From positions 93,467,721 through 93,531,720 of the forward strand of contig OZ024931.1 of NCBI GenBank assembly GCA_964017235.1: a stretch of DNA of 64,000 bases. Reading direction: 5' to 3'. Source of the stretch: Sabellastarte sp. h YS-2021 (lineage: Eukaryota > Annelida > Polychaeta > Sabellida > Sabellidae). Numbering within the stretch: position 1 is the first letter of the stretch; each line of letters starts with the position of its first letter. The notes under the pieces were generated by a model. It was not told where the DNA came from. It searched no databases and worked only from the letters and a program-made list of their open reading frames with translations. Positions 10,860-22,134 of this stretch are shown one piece after another. A program made the position numbers and the translations under genes.

Positions 10860-12440
10860 TATTATTCAGCTATTTTTTCCATAGCTACAACATGGTGAGT
10901 AAATTGAGTGTCTATCCCAATAGCTAAGTGAGTAATAGCTACTTTGACTTTTCAGTACCTCCCGTAATGAGTAAAATCACCTATAACTTGAAAACTATTG
11001 CATTTACAGAATTTTGTGTAAATATGTTATTCAGCTACTTTTGGGTCAGCTGCAACATCGTAAACTTTCAGACCTGTAGCTCATTGCATAACTGAGTAAT
11101 AGTTACTTTGAGGTTATCACTGTTGAGTAAATCAGTTGTAACTTGAAAACTATTGCATTTAGAGTAGTTTGTTTACATGTGTTATTCACCTGATTTTGGT
11201 CAGCTATAACATAGTGAAATTGTAGACCTGTAGCTCATTACATAGCTGAGCAATACCTATTTTCAGGTTCTCACTGTTGAGTAAATCAGTTGTAACTCGA
11301 AAACTATTGCATTTACAGTATTTTGTTTAAATATGTTGTTCATCTCCTTTTGGGTCAGCTATAACATAGTGAAATTGCAGACCTGTAGCTCATGGCATAG
11401 CTGATTAATAGCTACTTTGAGGTTCTCACTGTTGAGTAAATCAGTTGTAACTTGAAAACTGTTGCATTTACAGTATTTTGTTTAAATATGTTGTTCACCT
11501 CCTTTTGGGTCAGCTATAACACAGAGAAATTAGACAGACCTGTAGCTCATTGGATAGCTGAGTAATAGCTACTTTGAGGTTATCACTGTTGAGTAAATCA
11601 GTTGTAACTTGAAAAGTATTGCATTTGGAGCATTTTGTTTAAATATGTTATTCACCTAATTTTTGGTCAGCTATAACATGGTGAAATTGCAGACCTGTAG
11701 CTCATTACATAGCTGAACAATAGCTGTTTTCAGGTTCTCACTGTTGAGTAAATCAGTTGTAACTTGAAAACTATTGCATTTACAGTATTTTGTTTAAATA
11801 TGTTGTTCACTTACTTTTGGGTCAGCTATAATATAGTGCAATTACAGACCTACAGTTCATGGCATAGTTAAGCAATAGCTACTTTTAGGTTCTCACTGTT
11901 GAGTAAATCAGTTGTAACTTGAAAACTATTGCATTTACAGTATTTTGTTTAAATGCATCGTTCACCTACTTTTGGGTCAGCTATAATATAGTGCAATTAC
12001 AGACCTACAGTTCATGGCATAGTTGAGCAATAGCTACTTTTAGGTTCTCACTGTTGAGTAAATCAGTTGTAACTTGAAAACTATTGCATTTACAGTATTT
12101 TGTTTAAATATGTTGTTCACTTACTTTTGGGTCAGCTATAATATAGTGCAATTACAGACCTACAGTTCATGGCATAGTTGAGCAATAGCTACTTTTAGGT
12201 TCTCACTGTTGAGTAAATCAGTTGTAACTTGAAAACTATTGCATTTACAGTATTTTGTTTAAATGCATCGTTCACCTACTTTTGGTTCAGCTATAACACA
12301 GTCAAATTTCAGACCTGTAGCTCATTACATAGCTGTGTAATAGCTACTTTGAGGTTATCACTGTTGAGTAAATCAGTTGTAACTTGATAACTATTGCATT
12401 TACAGTATTTTCTTTAAATGTGTTATTAACCTACTTTTGA
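10860..12440 (+). repeat. Family B tandem array, ~10 units of 155 bp with a 310 bp higher-order repeat
   Basis: CTGTTGAGTAAATCAGTTGT starts at 11120, 11274, 11429, 11586, 11741, 11896, 12051, 12206 and 12361, so spacing is 154-157 bp and settles at exactly 155. The last units alternate between two variants (AAATATGTTGTTCACTTAC and AAATGCATCGTTCACCTAC), making a nearly identical 310 bp dimer repeated twice (about 11786-12095 and 12096-12405). That points to recent local amplification at the 3' side of an older array. Confidence 0.9.
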
Positions 12441-12599
12441 GTCAGAACCACAGTTCCAAAAAACTTGGCTAAAACTTTTACATTTTACACAAAATTTGAC
12501 CCCAATGTAAGGGGTTTTAACATGAATCCTTTTTGTGGTTGTGAAGATTATCTGTTTATTAGTTACGTTTGTAGCAGGCTTACGTAAATATTACTGGTT

Positions 12600-14140
12600 G
12601 GATCTGCCTGAAAAAAGGTCAGAAGATGGGTAAAACTTAGATTCCATTAAATTTTGAGAGTGATCTGGATCACTCTCTGGATACCAAAACAAATAATCCA
12701 AATTTTCCCATTTACTTATTAATGCTCGACGATAGGAGAGGGTTATTGTAATCAGTTTGTTTCTGTCTGTCTGTCTGTCTGTGCACCGTTTTGCCCTTAT
12801 AACTCAAAAACTATAACACAAATCAATCTCAAATTTGGTGGGGAGGTATTTCATGGGGTACAGACGGATTCTTCCAAATGTGGTATAATTTGTTTGAAAA
12901 TTAGAGTCAGGAGAGAGTTTTTCTTATTTTTAATTGGGAATACACAGTGAAACTGCTTCTTTGCATCACATACGTTGTCCCGTGAAATTTTCTGCCGTGA
13001 AATTTTTCTTCTTCCTGTCTTTTTACCCGTTTCCACGCCATCGCGCATGTGCAGAAATGGTTATATTATAAACCGAAAACACTTTATTTAAAATAATATC
13101 CAACATATTGTTGAAAGTTATCGATATATGTACATTATATTCCTTAAACTATCATTTAGCCACAATAAAATAAAATAATAAATGAGATCCGTGGTTTAGA
13201 AGGGACATAGAAGAAAAATTTTACTTCCGGGAAAAATTTCACGTTACAACGTAAAATTCAATATTTTGCTTTCTCATGATGTCATTACTCAGTGATGCCA
13301 CAATGCAATTGTCATTGTGAGGTCACAAACCTAGCTTTTGATACTTGCTGTCTTTAAGTAAAAAATATTTCTTCTCATTTTATGTCTTGAAATTGACATA
13401 AAGATAATAAAGAGGGAGGTGGAATATTTATCATTTTTATTAATTATTATTTCTGTTTTTATTTTCTATTTTTTCTTTCAATTCCTTGACAGTCCATCAC
13501 AAAAAATTACCATGCATGATTTTCACCAAGAAGTGACCTTTAAGCAATATTTTTACCTCCACCAGCAGTTTATGTTTTTGTGTGCTAATTGTTTGTCTAT
13601 GTGTCTGTTGTTTTTTTTTTTTTTTTTTTTTTTTTTTGGGGGGGGGGGGGGGGTTGTGTGTGTGTTTAGATTACTCCAGAACTAATTAACAGATCTTAAT
13701 TTAAAAAATTGTGGGTAGGACCTGACTGAAGGAAAAAGTTACTAAAAGAAAGATCTGGATCTTATTTTGGATACAAAAAAATCATGAATTTCCAGAGGCC
13801 CCCTTTCAATGTATTTTTAATGACTTTTGGCTTTCTACTTGATATTTCTATGAAGATTAATTTACATGTTTGGTTTAATTTTATTGTCTCCCTTAAAATA
13901 CTTTATATCACTTGAGAGACTGGTCACATAGAGTTGAGCGTTTTGCCCTCTCTGAGTGCATCTTGTTGTAATACGTGCCTTGTTTTTTCAGGATTATGCA
14001 AATACTATTGCCTGGATTACTTCCTGAAAAATCAGAATATGGGTCTTTTCCAACTTGGATCCCATTAATATTTTGCGAGTGATCCAGATTAAAAAAAATC
14101 ATAATCCAGATTTTCCCATTTACTTATTGGTGAGCCTCTT
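12600..14140. repeat. Diverged dispersed repeats with microsatellite and homopolymer tracts
   Basis: The block around 12640-12720 (GAGTGATCTGGATCACTC, then CCCATTTACTTATTAATG) is repeated in diverged form at about 14060-14130 (GCGAGTGATCCAGATTAA, then CCCATTTACTTATTGGTG). A GTCT microsatellite lies at about 12765-12782. A run of T, then G, then TG lies at 13610-13664 and is probably unstable or mis-sized in assembly. The TCTG-rich start at 12765, followed by CTTATAACTCAAAAACTATA, resembles the head region of the other array elements. Confidence 0.5.
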
Positions 14141-14149
14141 TAAAAATTG

Positions 14150-17100
14150 TACCTTCTAAACTATGCATCTTATTCACTACCTCCATTATTTCCATGAGTG
14201 CTGTTGTTCCTAGTTGTTCCTTGTTGTGGTTGAGCTTGTATATTTATTGAATATTAATTGAAAGTCTAGTGAGGCTTTTTTCAGCGACTATCCAAATTGA
14301 GCTTATTCTGTCTAGCTATTTACTGGTTTGTTCAGTAAACTTGATGCTCTGGTGTGAATTTCCTCTACACCCAAAAATCAATTCTTTGATTTCTTCTTGC
14401 TTCTCAGCTAATTTGTGGTTTTTGAGAAACTTGTAACTGAACAGAAGTTAATGATCTGTTCACACATTTCCTTAAGTTCTTTTTTGTACATGTGCACTTT
14501 CCCTTTGACAATTTTATCCTTATGCCTTCAAAAAGGGACCCTTCATATATGGCCTTCATATTTGGGTAGTAAATGTTGGAAAAACGAGCCTGCCCAAATA
14601 TCCATCTACCCACTTTACGCCTCCTGTGAACATATTTTGGCACAGCTCATGAGGCTCCTGAGAGGTATTTAAACATTTCAAAAAGCTGTCCTGGATGATA
14701 CAAGGCTGAAAGGGGTTTTTATCCACAAGCGTGAGCTGCAAACTGTCAGAGACACGAGTAGTACACTGAGATGGTCACCAATGCAAGTACTAATGTAGCC
14801 GATTGCTGCTTCACTTCAGCGAAGAGAGAAACACTCATCACACTCTGCCACAATTCATGTAAGTTAGGAGACAAAACAGTGTGATCTCTAAAAGTGCAAG
14901 CCTTGCTAGAGTTCGCACTTTAAAATGTTTTCTATGTGGTGTCAACCCAAATGTAAATCTGAACAAGGACATCCTGCCCATATACAAAGTGGATTGAATC
15001 AGAAATGAAAGTAGGTGAACCTGTTTGTTTGTAGCTCATGACTCCTGTAAGGGAAGGTGTGTACTAGGCATAAGTAGAATCAGTTTGAGCACTAGATTCT
15101 CTGTGACATTAGCAAGGCTAACTGTACATTAGCCTTGCTTAAAGTTCAAATTTGCATGATATCTTTTTCAAACATGCACACAGATATTCAGTATTCATAA
15201 AGCACTCATACATGTAAGGAGATATAAGCTTATATATCAGAGTTCTCTAAGCTGTATGCTGTTGTAAAAGTCAGTGCATGTATGAGTACATTATATAAAC
15301 TGAAACTCCATCATCTGAACTGGAAATTTTCCCTAACTGCAAAGAATCTTGAGCCCTCAGCAAGGCTAACTGTACATCAGACTGTCTACAGTTTCCTGAA
15401 TTTAGTTCTAGTAATAAAAGATAAGATAAGAGCAAGTCATGAAAAGGATGAGGTAGAGGTTCTTTTAAACTACCTCTTGAGTGGACCTAGACCATGTTAT
15501 GCATTGATAAAACAACATTTTTTCAGATTTTATGTATAAATCCATTTTTCACAAAAATTTTCAAATGGGGAAAAAAGCTAACCTTAACCTGAAGTGAAAA
15601 ACTTTAATCTGTATGGGATTTACTTACCAAAAATTCTAAAATTCATGTTGGAAAAAGGTTATAATAGAGCTATTTTTCAAGTTAGTGTGTACTATGATCA
15701 TGCACAAGAGGGTTATGATAACGAAAATGGGGATTAATTTAAATTGTTAATTTCAATACATAAGATTGTGTTTAAACTTACAGCTTTTTTTTTCAGATGA
15801 CCAAAGTTCTCATATTGAGATTTAATGACTTTCATTTCAAATGTTACAATGACAGTAAAATTACATACAAATTACATGTTCAAATCAAAACTCTACCACA
15901 AAATTGTTAATAATTTCCCTTTAGAAAATGAAATGCAGACAAAATTCATTTGTAAACGATTTTATATTTTCAGGGAGCAAGATTCTAGACTGTGTGTGTC
16001 TGCACATTTTGTAACACAGAATAACAAGTTTAGCAAATCAGGCCAAGTCTTGTTCAGTGCATCAAAGTTTAAATGAGTTTTTTAGTCTATGTTTGAGAAA
16101 TTATATGAATACAGCCTCTGGAGACTGAAAAACTTTAAACTGAGGCTAATGTTTAACTTCAAGCCAAAAAATTCTAAAGTGGAGATACTTTTACATTGGA
16201 AAAAAGTTTAAACTCAGAGTATTTTACTCTGGGGGAGGGGGCTCAATTCTCTGAAATCCGCTTGTTTTTCTAACCTTTCTGCTGAACACTCCACCTTTTT
16301 TACCCACTGAAATAAAGTAGATAATTTATTAAAAACTAGACGACAGTTATTGATATAAAGACTTCTTTTATCAAGTATAAATGCAGTAATTGAAAACGGA
16401 TAGTTTTTATCCACACTTAGCAGACATAACCCAAATAAAAAATCAAGCAAAAATATTATAGTCAAGTAAATCTTCTTTGGTAAGAATTAATATCTGTATC
16501 CTGTGATAATTATTTGTGTTTCCATGTGCTGCTGAAGAAGCAAATGTTTTTTGTTGTATGCCACAAGCTGAGAACAAAAACAGCAATAAAGCTCTGCACA
16601 GTGTGCTAGAATACTTATAATGTTTTCTGAAGAGGAAAAACTGCAGATAAAGATTAGCTTTTTCCTGTAAACATATAGATAGGGCAGTGCTAACTTTTAG
16701 AAACTGTGGTTTCAATGGACTCCTGCTACAAAAAGTTGGACACTTATCTTTGAGATGCTGTAATGCTATGCGCTGTAAATTCTTCTGTTAGTGAAGTTAA
16801 ACGACACCTACTATGCAAACGTGCCAGTGATTATTTAATTGGGAATTAAGGATGTTTGGAGTTGCTTGGTCCTTAGGTTAATACATCTGTTATGTACAAT
16901 AAACTGGCAGCATTGATAAAGTGGTGGATGAAGGGTTTAGTAACCTGGCTGCTGTTCTGTGGTGCTTCTCTTTCCCGTGGTTGCTGAGTATTTTGTTGTC
17001 TTAATAAATCACTTTGATGAATACACAGGGAGTCTCTGGCAGAGATAGCTATTACATGTTGTATTGTTCCATGATAAAGAGAGCCAAGATCTGTAGCTGG

Positions 17101-17255
17101 TCTTCAAAAGCTTTTGCTGAGACTTTCTCTGTGAAACTGGCAGCAAGCTATATGAACTGATTGGGATTTTTTTTATCCTGTGTGTATGTAACGCGGCAGT
17201 GTGGGATTATCAGAGGAAGTGCAGGACAGAAATACTGGCACTTATCACTTCCTAC
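14150..17255. other. Non-coding, nothing recognised
   Basis: The ORFs here (for example 14404-14741, 15282-15539, 16214-16715) lack splice context, conserved motifs and the coding composition of the real exons. I see no RNA gene. Confidence 0.5.
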
Positions 17256-17261
17256 TGTTTG

Positions 17262-17368
17262 TATATAATGATGTGTGTCTACTCACCTGCCAACAGTTCA
17301 CCAAGGATTGAGATGTGGCATGGAAGCTTAAAAAGTGATTAAACCAACTGTATATCAAACAGTGAAAT
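17262..17368 (+). promoter_or_regulatory. Possible TATA box and non-coding first exon of the ankyrin gene
   Basis: TATATAAT lies at 17262-17269, and a strong donor AAAT|GTAAGTA follows about 100 nt later (exon end 17368). The first coding exon at 20211 begins with a splice acceptor, so an untranslated exon must exist upstream. This is a plausible candidate and nothing more; transcripts would decide. Confidence 0.22.
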
Positions 17369-18039
17369 GTAAGTACATTGATGTAGACTATAGTATTTAC
17401 CTGTAAACACTTGAATTCAAATATGGCATGACATTGTGGGCCCTAAAACATTGTGGGCGTGAAAACTGGGAACATATATTTGAAAAAAGAGTCTTTTATT
17501 TTGTAAAATTTCAAAAACTGACCTTTATACCTGGCTAGTGTAGTAAATATGTTTATTTTTTCTAATTGCCAATTAACCCCTGTAAGCATTTGTTGACGAT
17601 GATGAATGCATAACATGTGCAGAAAGAACAGTTCAAAGAAAAGTTTTTATTTGACTTTTTTTGAAAGACTTGAACAATTCTAAGGTTGGACACTGCAAAG
17701 TGTAATTACAACTTGTGAGGTTACCTAAATACAATTACCTTGATGCCATGGTACCATTTTGACAGTCTATATAAGCAATATATTTTCTAAAACTAAGATA
17801 GTCCAATAATTCTCTCCTGATGCACATGTTGTGAAAACTTAACAATAACCTAAAATGTCAGAGAAACTGCTATTTAGATGTCCTCAGGGAGCTCATTGCA
17901 AAAGAGACAAGAACTGTTGCACTTTCAGGTAATTTCTGATGCAGGTATACAATGTTTAAGTAAGGAAGTAGGGCTGTGTGAGTATTGTTATTACCTGGGT
18001 GGGCAGGGGGTGGCCGGGCAGGCCCATAGGCACCAGGAA

Positions 18040-18960
18040 AAATCTTTTCTGGGCAGTATCTCAGAAACCGTTAGGTAAAGGAGGTTCATACTTGCTAGGG
18101 ACACTGCATGGCTAGAGAGTGTAGGTATGTGACATCCTGGTGTCACGTTAATTTGGCCTTTGACCTTATTTTAGTGATCTTGATCTTTAAAATCTTGTCT
18201 AGGCTGTATCTCAGAAACAATAAAGTGTAGGAAGTTTATGCTTGGTGGGGACACTGAGAATTTGATTTGGCCTTGCTGAGAAGACCTTGACTTGAAAAAT
18301 CTTGTCCATGCTCTATGTGGGAAACTGTAAGGTGTACAAACTTTAAGATGATATTTGGTAGGGACCTTGGTTGGAGGGTTCAGTTGTGCAATATCATGGT
18401 GTGACCTTTGATCTTACTGTTGTGACCTTGAAATTTTCTCTGGGGTATATCTCAGAGACTGTAATGTGTAGGCACTTGAAACTTGGTAGGGACATTGATT
18501 GGCGGTTGTGGGTGTGTTATGTTGTAACCTTGATTGTTACTTGGGAGGGATAATTAGTTTGGGTTGTCCTGCAATGTCATTGTGTGAACTTGATATGGCC
18601 TTTTACCATGGCTCTGTTAGAATGTTTCTACTGCCATATTTGGGACATATTTCTCCTAGAAGAAAGAAGATATATGGATTACTGCAACTGATTATTGTAT
18701 GTATTGTCACCTTATTGTGCCATCTCCATTGATAGTTGTGCTTCATTTAACAAATTTTACAGCTTCATAACTTTTAATTTACTTATAATGCTGTCAATTT
18801 CGTATTGAATTTTCTTGTTTTGATACTTTGTCTTTGCGTGTATTTTCTCTCTCTTACGTGTTATTGCATTTGAACCTTTCTATAACTTACACTGTAAGTA
18901 TTGTATGCAATGGCATCCAGTGCTATTTCCCTGAGATAAACATTTGATAAGATTTTGGAC
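18040..18960 (+). repeat. Degenerate family A element
   Basis: Four diverged ~146 bp units (AAACCGTTAGGTAAAGGAGG at about 18065, ACTTGGTAGGGACATTGATT at about 18481) are followed by remnants of the family 3' part (TTACGTGTTATTGCATTTGA and following). No terminal hairpin is preserved. Confidence 0.6.
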
Positions 18961-20125
18961 AGCATCCAATGAAAACTGTTGCAATGGCAACTGTTTTTAT
19001 TAGAATTTCCCTGTTGGAGATTTTGTTGTGCAGACTTAACCCTTTGCCAGATGTTTACAAGAGTTGGAAAAATGTGTATCCTATAGAGAGCTACATCTTC
19101 CTTATTTACCAGTCACACTACAGGCGGTATGTCCCATAGTTAGAGGTTTTACTCAGTGGTGGAACTGCCTACAAGGATTTGGTGTTTCCATCACAATACA
19201 GGCAGTATAATTTGTGGTTATAGACATTGGGTGAAATGCCTCTTTCTTTCAACTACGGTGTGAGGTTTATATGTGAAGTTGTGACACATTGGCGAAGCGT
19301 CCAAAACCTCAACTCGCCTTATATCGCCGTTACGGTATTACACCAAAAGACGACTGAGTCACAACCTTAAATACACCGAGCTTACACCTTCTGTTATGAT
19401 AGCAAGAAATTCATCTGTGCATGCTCGTATTCATCTATGCATGCTCACAGTTCCAAATTCAGAGGTAGAAATTTTAAACATTTTAAAACTTCTGTAGAAT
19501 GCTCAAGGTAACAGATGTTTTGTCGCATATGACCCTCAGACAGTAGTTTAAGGACAGGGCAATTTTTCCCAACGCCTATAACCGAGGGATGTACCACCTG
19601 TAGTGTGACTGGGGTTTAAGTTTTAGGCATGATCCAATCAAACTGTTGCCATGGTAAGTTGGTAACCATGTTGCTTGAATTTTTAGGTTTTTGGGGATGT
19701 TGTCTCTTTGCAATAGACAATACCACATGATTTTCACCAAATTCAGTGGAATCTGCTCCACTGACAAATTTATTTAGTTGATAAAGTTTTGGGTAGGACC
19801 CAATGAAATCTGTTGCCATGGCAATCACTTTTAGTTGTTGGGTTTTTTGGTCTAGGGATTTTGTAATGCAGACTTAAACCTTTGCCAGATTTTCATCAAA
19901 ATATAAAATATATACCTAAATAGGTCTCTGAATTTTCTGAATTTCGTTGCTTTCAGTTATTCTGCATCTGTTTAGGTATAAGGTTCCTACAAACTGGTTC
20001 AGAGTTGTCCAGAGGGTCACATAAAATCTACATATTGATTTACTGCCATTGTTAAGGGTGTTGTTTAACATCCGCATATAGTGGTCCAACTTTTGTGCTC
20101 CCAGCCTCAGAAAAAGCTGTGTTTT
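18940..20125 (+). repeat. Tandem repeat of ~167 bp units, split by a MITE
   Basis: ATCCAATCAAACTGTTGCCA at about 19630 and a matching ACCCAATGAAATCTGTTGCC block at about 19799 are ~167 bp apart. A related unit lies at about 18965. CAGACTTAA(A)CC, TTTGCCAGAT recurs at 19030 and 19870. The MITE at 19109-19612 interrupts the array. Confidence 0.6.
19109..19612. mobile_element. MITE-like element with ~27 bp terminal inverted repeats
   Basis: The left end CCAGTCACACTACAGGCGGT (19109) is matched in inverse by ACCACCTGTAGTGTGACTGG (ending 19612). Pairing continues inward with a few mismatches (GTATGTCCC against GGGATGTAC). The ~504 bp body encodes nothing. A target-site duplication is not clear; TTTA-like bases lie on both sides. 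Confidence 0.65.
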
Positions 20126-20210
20126 AAAAGTGTGGATCATGGATACTGGAGATTCTAATTATACAAAATCAACTGAAATAAAAGTAACTATAGTGACTTT
20201 ATTTTGACAG

Positions 20211-20418
20211 CACACTCTTGACAATGACTGAGAAAACAACAGACAAACCAGCCTCTGAAAAGCGGAGGAGGTCTAACCTGAAGAGTGTGTCATGGGCCAT
20301 GTCTGCACTTAGTAAACCCAGGAAGAGCAAACCCTGGGTAGATGTGTATGGTACTTATACACTGAGAAGTAATGGGAGAGCCCCGCACCTAGCACCCCCA
20401 GATATCTCTCTCATTCAG
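20211..20418 (+). CDS. TRPA1: TRPA1-like exon 1 (first coding exon, residues 1-65)
   Basis: The acceptor TATTTTGACAG ends at 20210 and the donor CAG|GTAACT is at 20418/20419. The start is the ATG at 20224, with A at -3. Bases 20211-20223 are 5' UTR, so an upstream untranslated exon is implied. The residues are basic and polar (TEKTTDKPASEKRRRS) with no signal peptide, as expected for a cytoplasmic N-terminus. The exon ends in phase 0 at IQ, which joins AARDG of exon 2. Intron 1 is 13,261 bp. Confidence 0.75.
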
Positions 20419-20650
20419 GTAACTGTGAACTACTGAATGCTGGCCTGTCAAAGCTTTTAAACCTAAGTGATAATTTGCTAGCATTGTTAATTGGGTCATA
20501 TAACACCAAAATATTGAACACCTACTAACTGATGTACTGGCATTACTAAGGCATTCATACAACAACTAAATATTGACATACTATCATTGTTAAGCAGGTC
20601 CTATGTAATGATTTTTGGCATATTTAAGGGGGTTGTTTAATGCCTAAATC

Positions 20651-21354
20651 CCAGATAACTGTCCACTGGTGGCCCAACAGTGGGCCACCTGCGGCAAATC
20701 CATTGGCCCACCAGAGGCTGCCACTGGTGGGCCACCATCTTTTTGTCCATTGGGCCAATGTTGGCCCATCAGTCGCAATACGCTGGTTGAAATTCTGCAA
20801 TAGCATTAGCCAATCAGATTGCAGCCTATGTGGCCATTTGTGGATAAGCCAAATGATTAGCAGGTTTTGGGCAGATGTTAGCTTAGGAATCAATGATAAG
20901 TCACATGACCAATGATGTAGTAATCAGTCATACATAAACAATGGTGGATGAGAGAGTCCTAAGGTGATATTCCATAATTCATTGATATAGACAACTTTTG
21001 TATTGTAAATTTATAATAAAAATATTGTTTGTATGTCTAAAATTGTCAAATAGTGAGTTAAATATTGTGGCCTCACTGAATCTCATTATTAGACACACAC
21101 TTATGAATGAATTTTTACTAAATCTCCCAAAATTTTCTTTGTTATTGCTCACCGCCATCTTGAACAAAAACCACTGTTGGCCCACCGGTGGCCAATTCTA
21201 CAAACAGGATGATTAGTTGGAAAGCCACCGTTGGTCCAGTGGTGGAAAACTGCTGATTATACAACCTAAAAAGCACCGGTGGGCCAACGGTGGCCTAGCA
21301 GTAGCAAAATCTGCAGACCATACGCCGTTGGGCCACCGGTGGAATGTTATCTGG
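20651..21354. mobile_element. 704 bp MITE with 28 bp TIRs and repeated GGCCCACCNGTGG motifs
   Basis: The left TIR begins CCAGATAACTGTCCACTGGT (20651-20678) and the right TIR (21327-21354) is its inverse with three or four mismatches, ending GTTATCTGG. Sub-terminal sequence on both sides is built from many copies of GGTGGGCCA or TGGCCCACC in both orientations (20671-20770 and 21172-21345), so each end can fold extensively. The flanks AAATC and AATATT suggest a short AAT-like target duplication. No ORF looks like a transposase. Confidence 0.75.
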
Positions 21355-21599
21355 AATATTGATCTGACATTGTTAAGGGGTCATATTATACCTACATGTT
21401 GATCTGCATTGTTAAGCGGGGGGGGGGGGCACGTAACATTGACATTATGATGTTGATTTGCTGGCATTGTGAAGGATGTTACATAGTAACTGCATATTGA
21501 TCTACTGGCATAGTGAAGCGGGGATCTTATCACTCTTGCAGACTGATCTACTGGCATTGTAAATGAATTTATTAATTTGGGGGTTTTACAAAATTTTCC

Positions 21600-21797
21600 A
21601 CACTGTATAGGTCATATCACAATGGGTAGTTTTGTGGCCAGAGGATACCAGTACATACAGTTTGTCAAGGTTCTGTACTGTAAACTGCCGACCATTAGTG
21701 AACAACTACCAACTTTCCCATATAAGGTCCAGGGTTTGAACTGCTGACCTCAGAGATGGGAAGCCAGCGTGTTACCACTGTGCCACTAAGGCCTCTA
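21600..21797 (-). mobile_element. tRNA-derived SINE, copy 1 (minus strand)
   Basis: Read on the minus strand, a pol III A box TGGCACAGTGGTAA (21785-21772) is followed by a B box AGTTCAAACCC (21742-21732), a tRNA-like spacing. The body then continues to CTGTATGTACTGG. A second copy with the same body is at 33955-34172. It inserts into the 45-70 bp array. Confidence 0.7.
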
Positions 21798-22134
21798 CTG
21801 GCATTGTTGAGGACATTATATAACACCTTCAGATTGATCTACTGGGACTGTTAAGGTGGTGTATAGCACCTGTATCCTACGTACTTGATCTGAATGCATT
21901 GTTGGCACAGTCATATAACAAATACAGACTGAGCCACTAGTATTGTAACTGAATCATTAACACCTACATACTGATCTACTTTCATTGTAACTTCTGTAGT
22001 ATAACACATACAGATTAACCTTCTGGTATTGTTAAGGGGGGGGGGGGGGGTTGTATAATACCTACTCATTGATGTGCTCACATTGTTGAGACAGTCTTAT
22101 AACACCAACATATTGATTTTAAGGGTTTGAATTT

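Larger units (their letters stand above)
20440..22115 (+). repeat. Irregular short-unit tandem array (CTACTGGCATTGTTAAGG family)
   Basis: The motif GATCTACTGGCATTGTTAAG with variants, followed by a G run and CATATAACACCTACA, recurs about every 45-70 bp. Copies include 20533, 20578, 21366, 21455, 21500, 21548, 21797, 21840, 21980, 22020 and 22078. Poly-G runs at 21417-21429 and 22036-22050 belong to expanded units. The array is interrupted by a MITE (20651-21354) and a SINE (~21600-21797). Confidence 0.7.

Noticed and set aside
10860-12440. CRISPR array
   Set aside because: Whole 155-bp units are tandem with no alternating short repeat and unique spacer, in a eukaryotic context.
13610-13664. 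Poly-T/poly-G tract as a regulatory element
   Set aside because: A simple homopolymer run likely to be length-unstable; no supporting signals nearby.
20624-20915. Pair of overlapping ~90-residue ORFs rich in Trp and Pro
   Set aside because: They come from the GGTGGGCCA motif clusters of the MITE, and both strands are open for the same reason.
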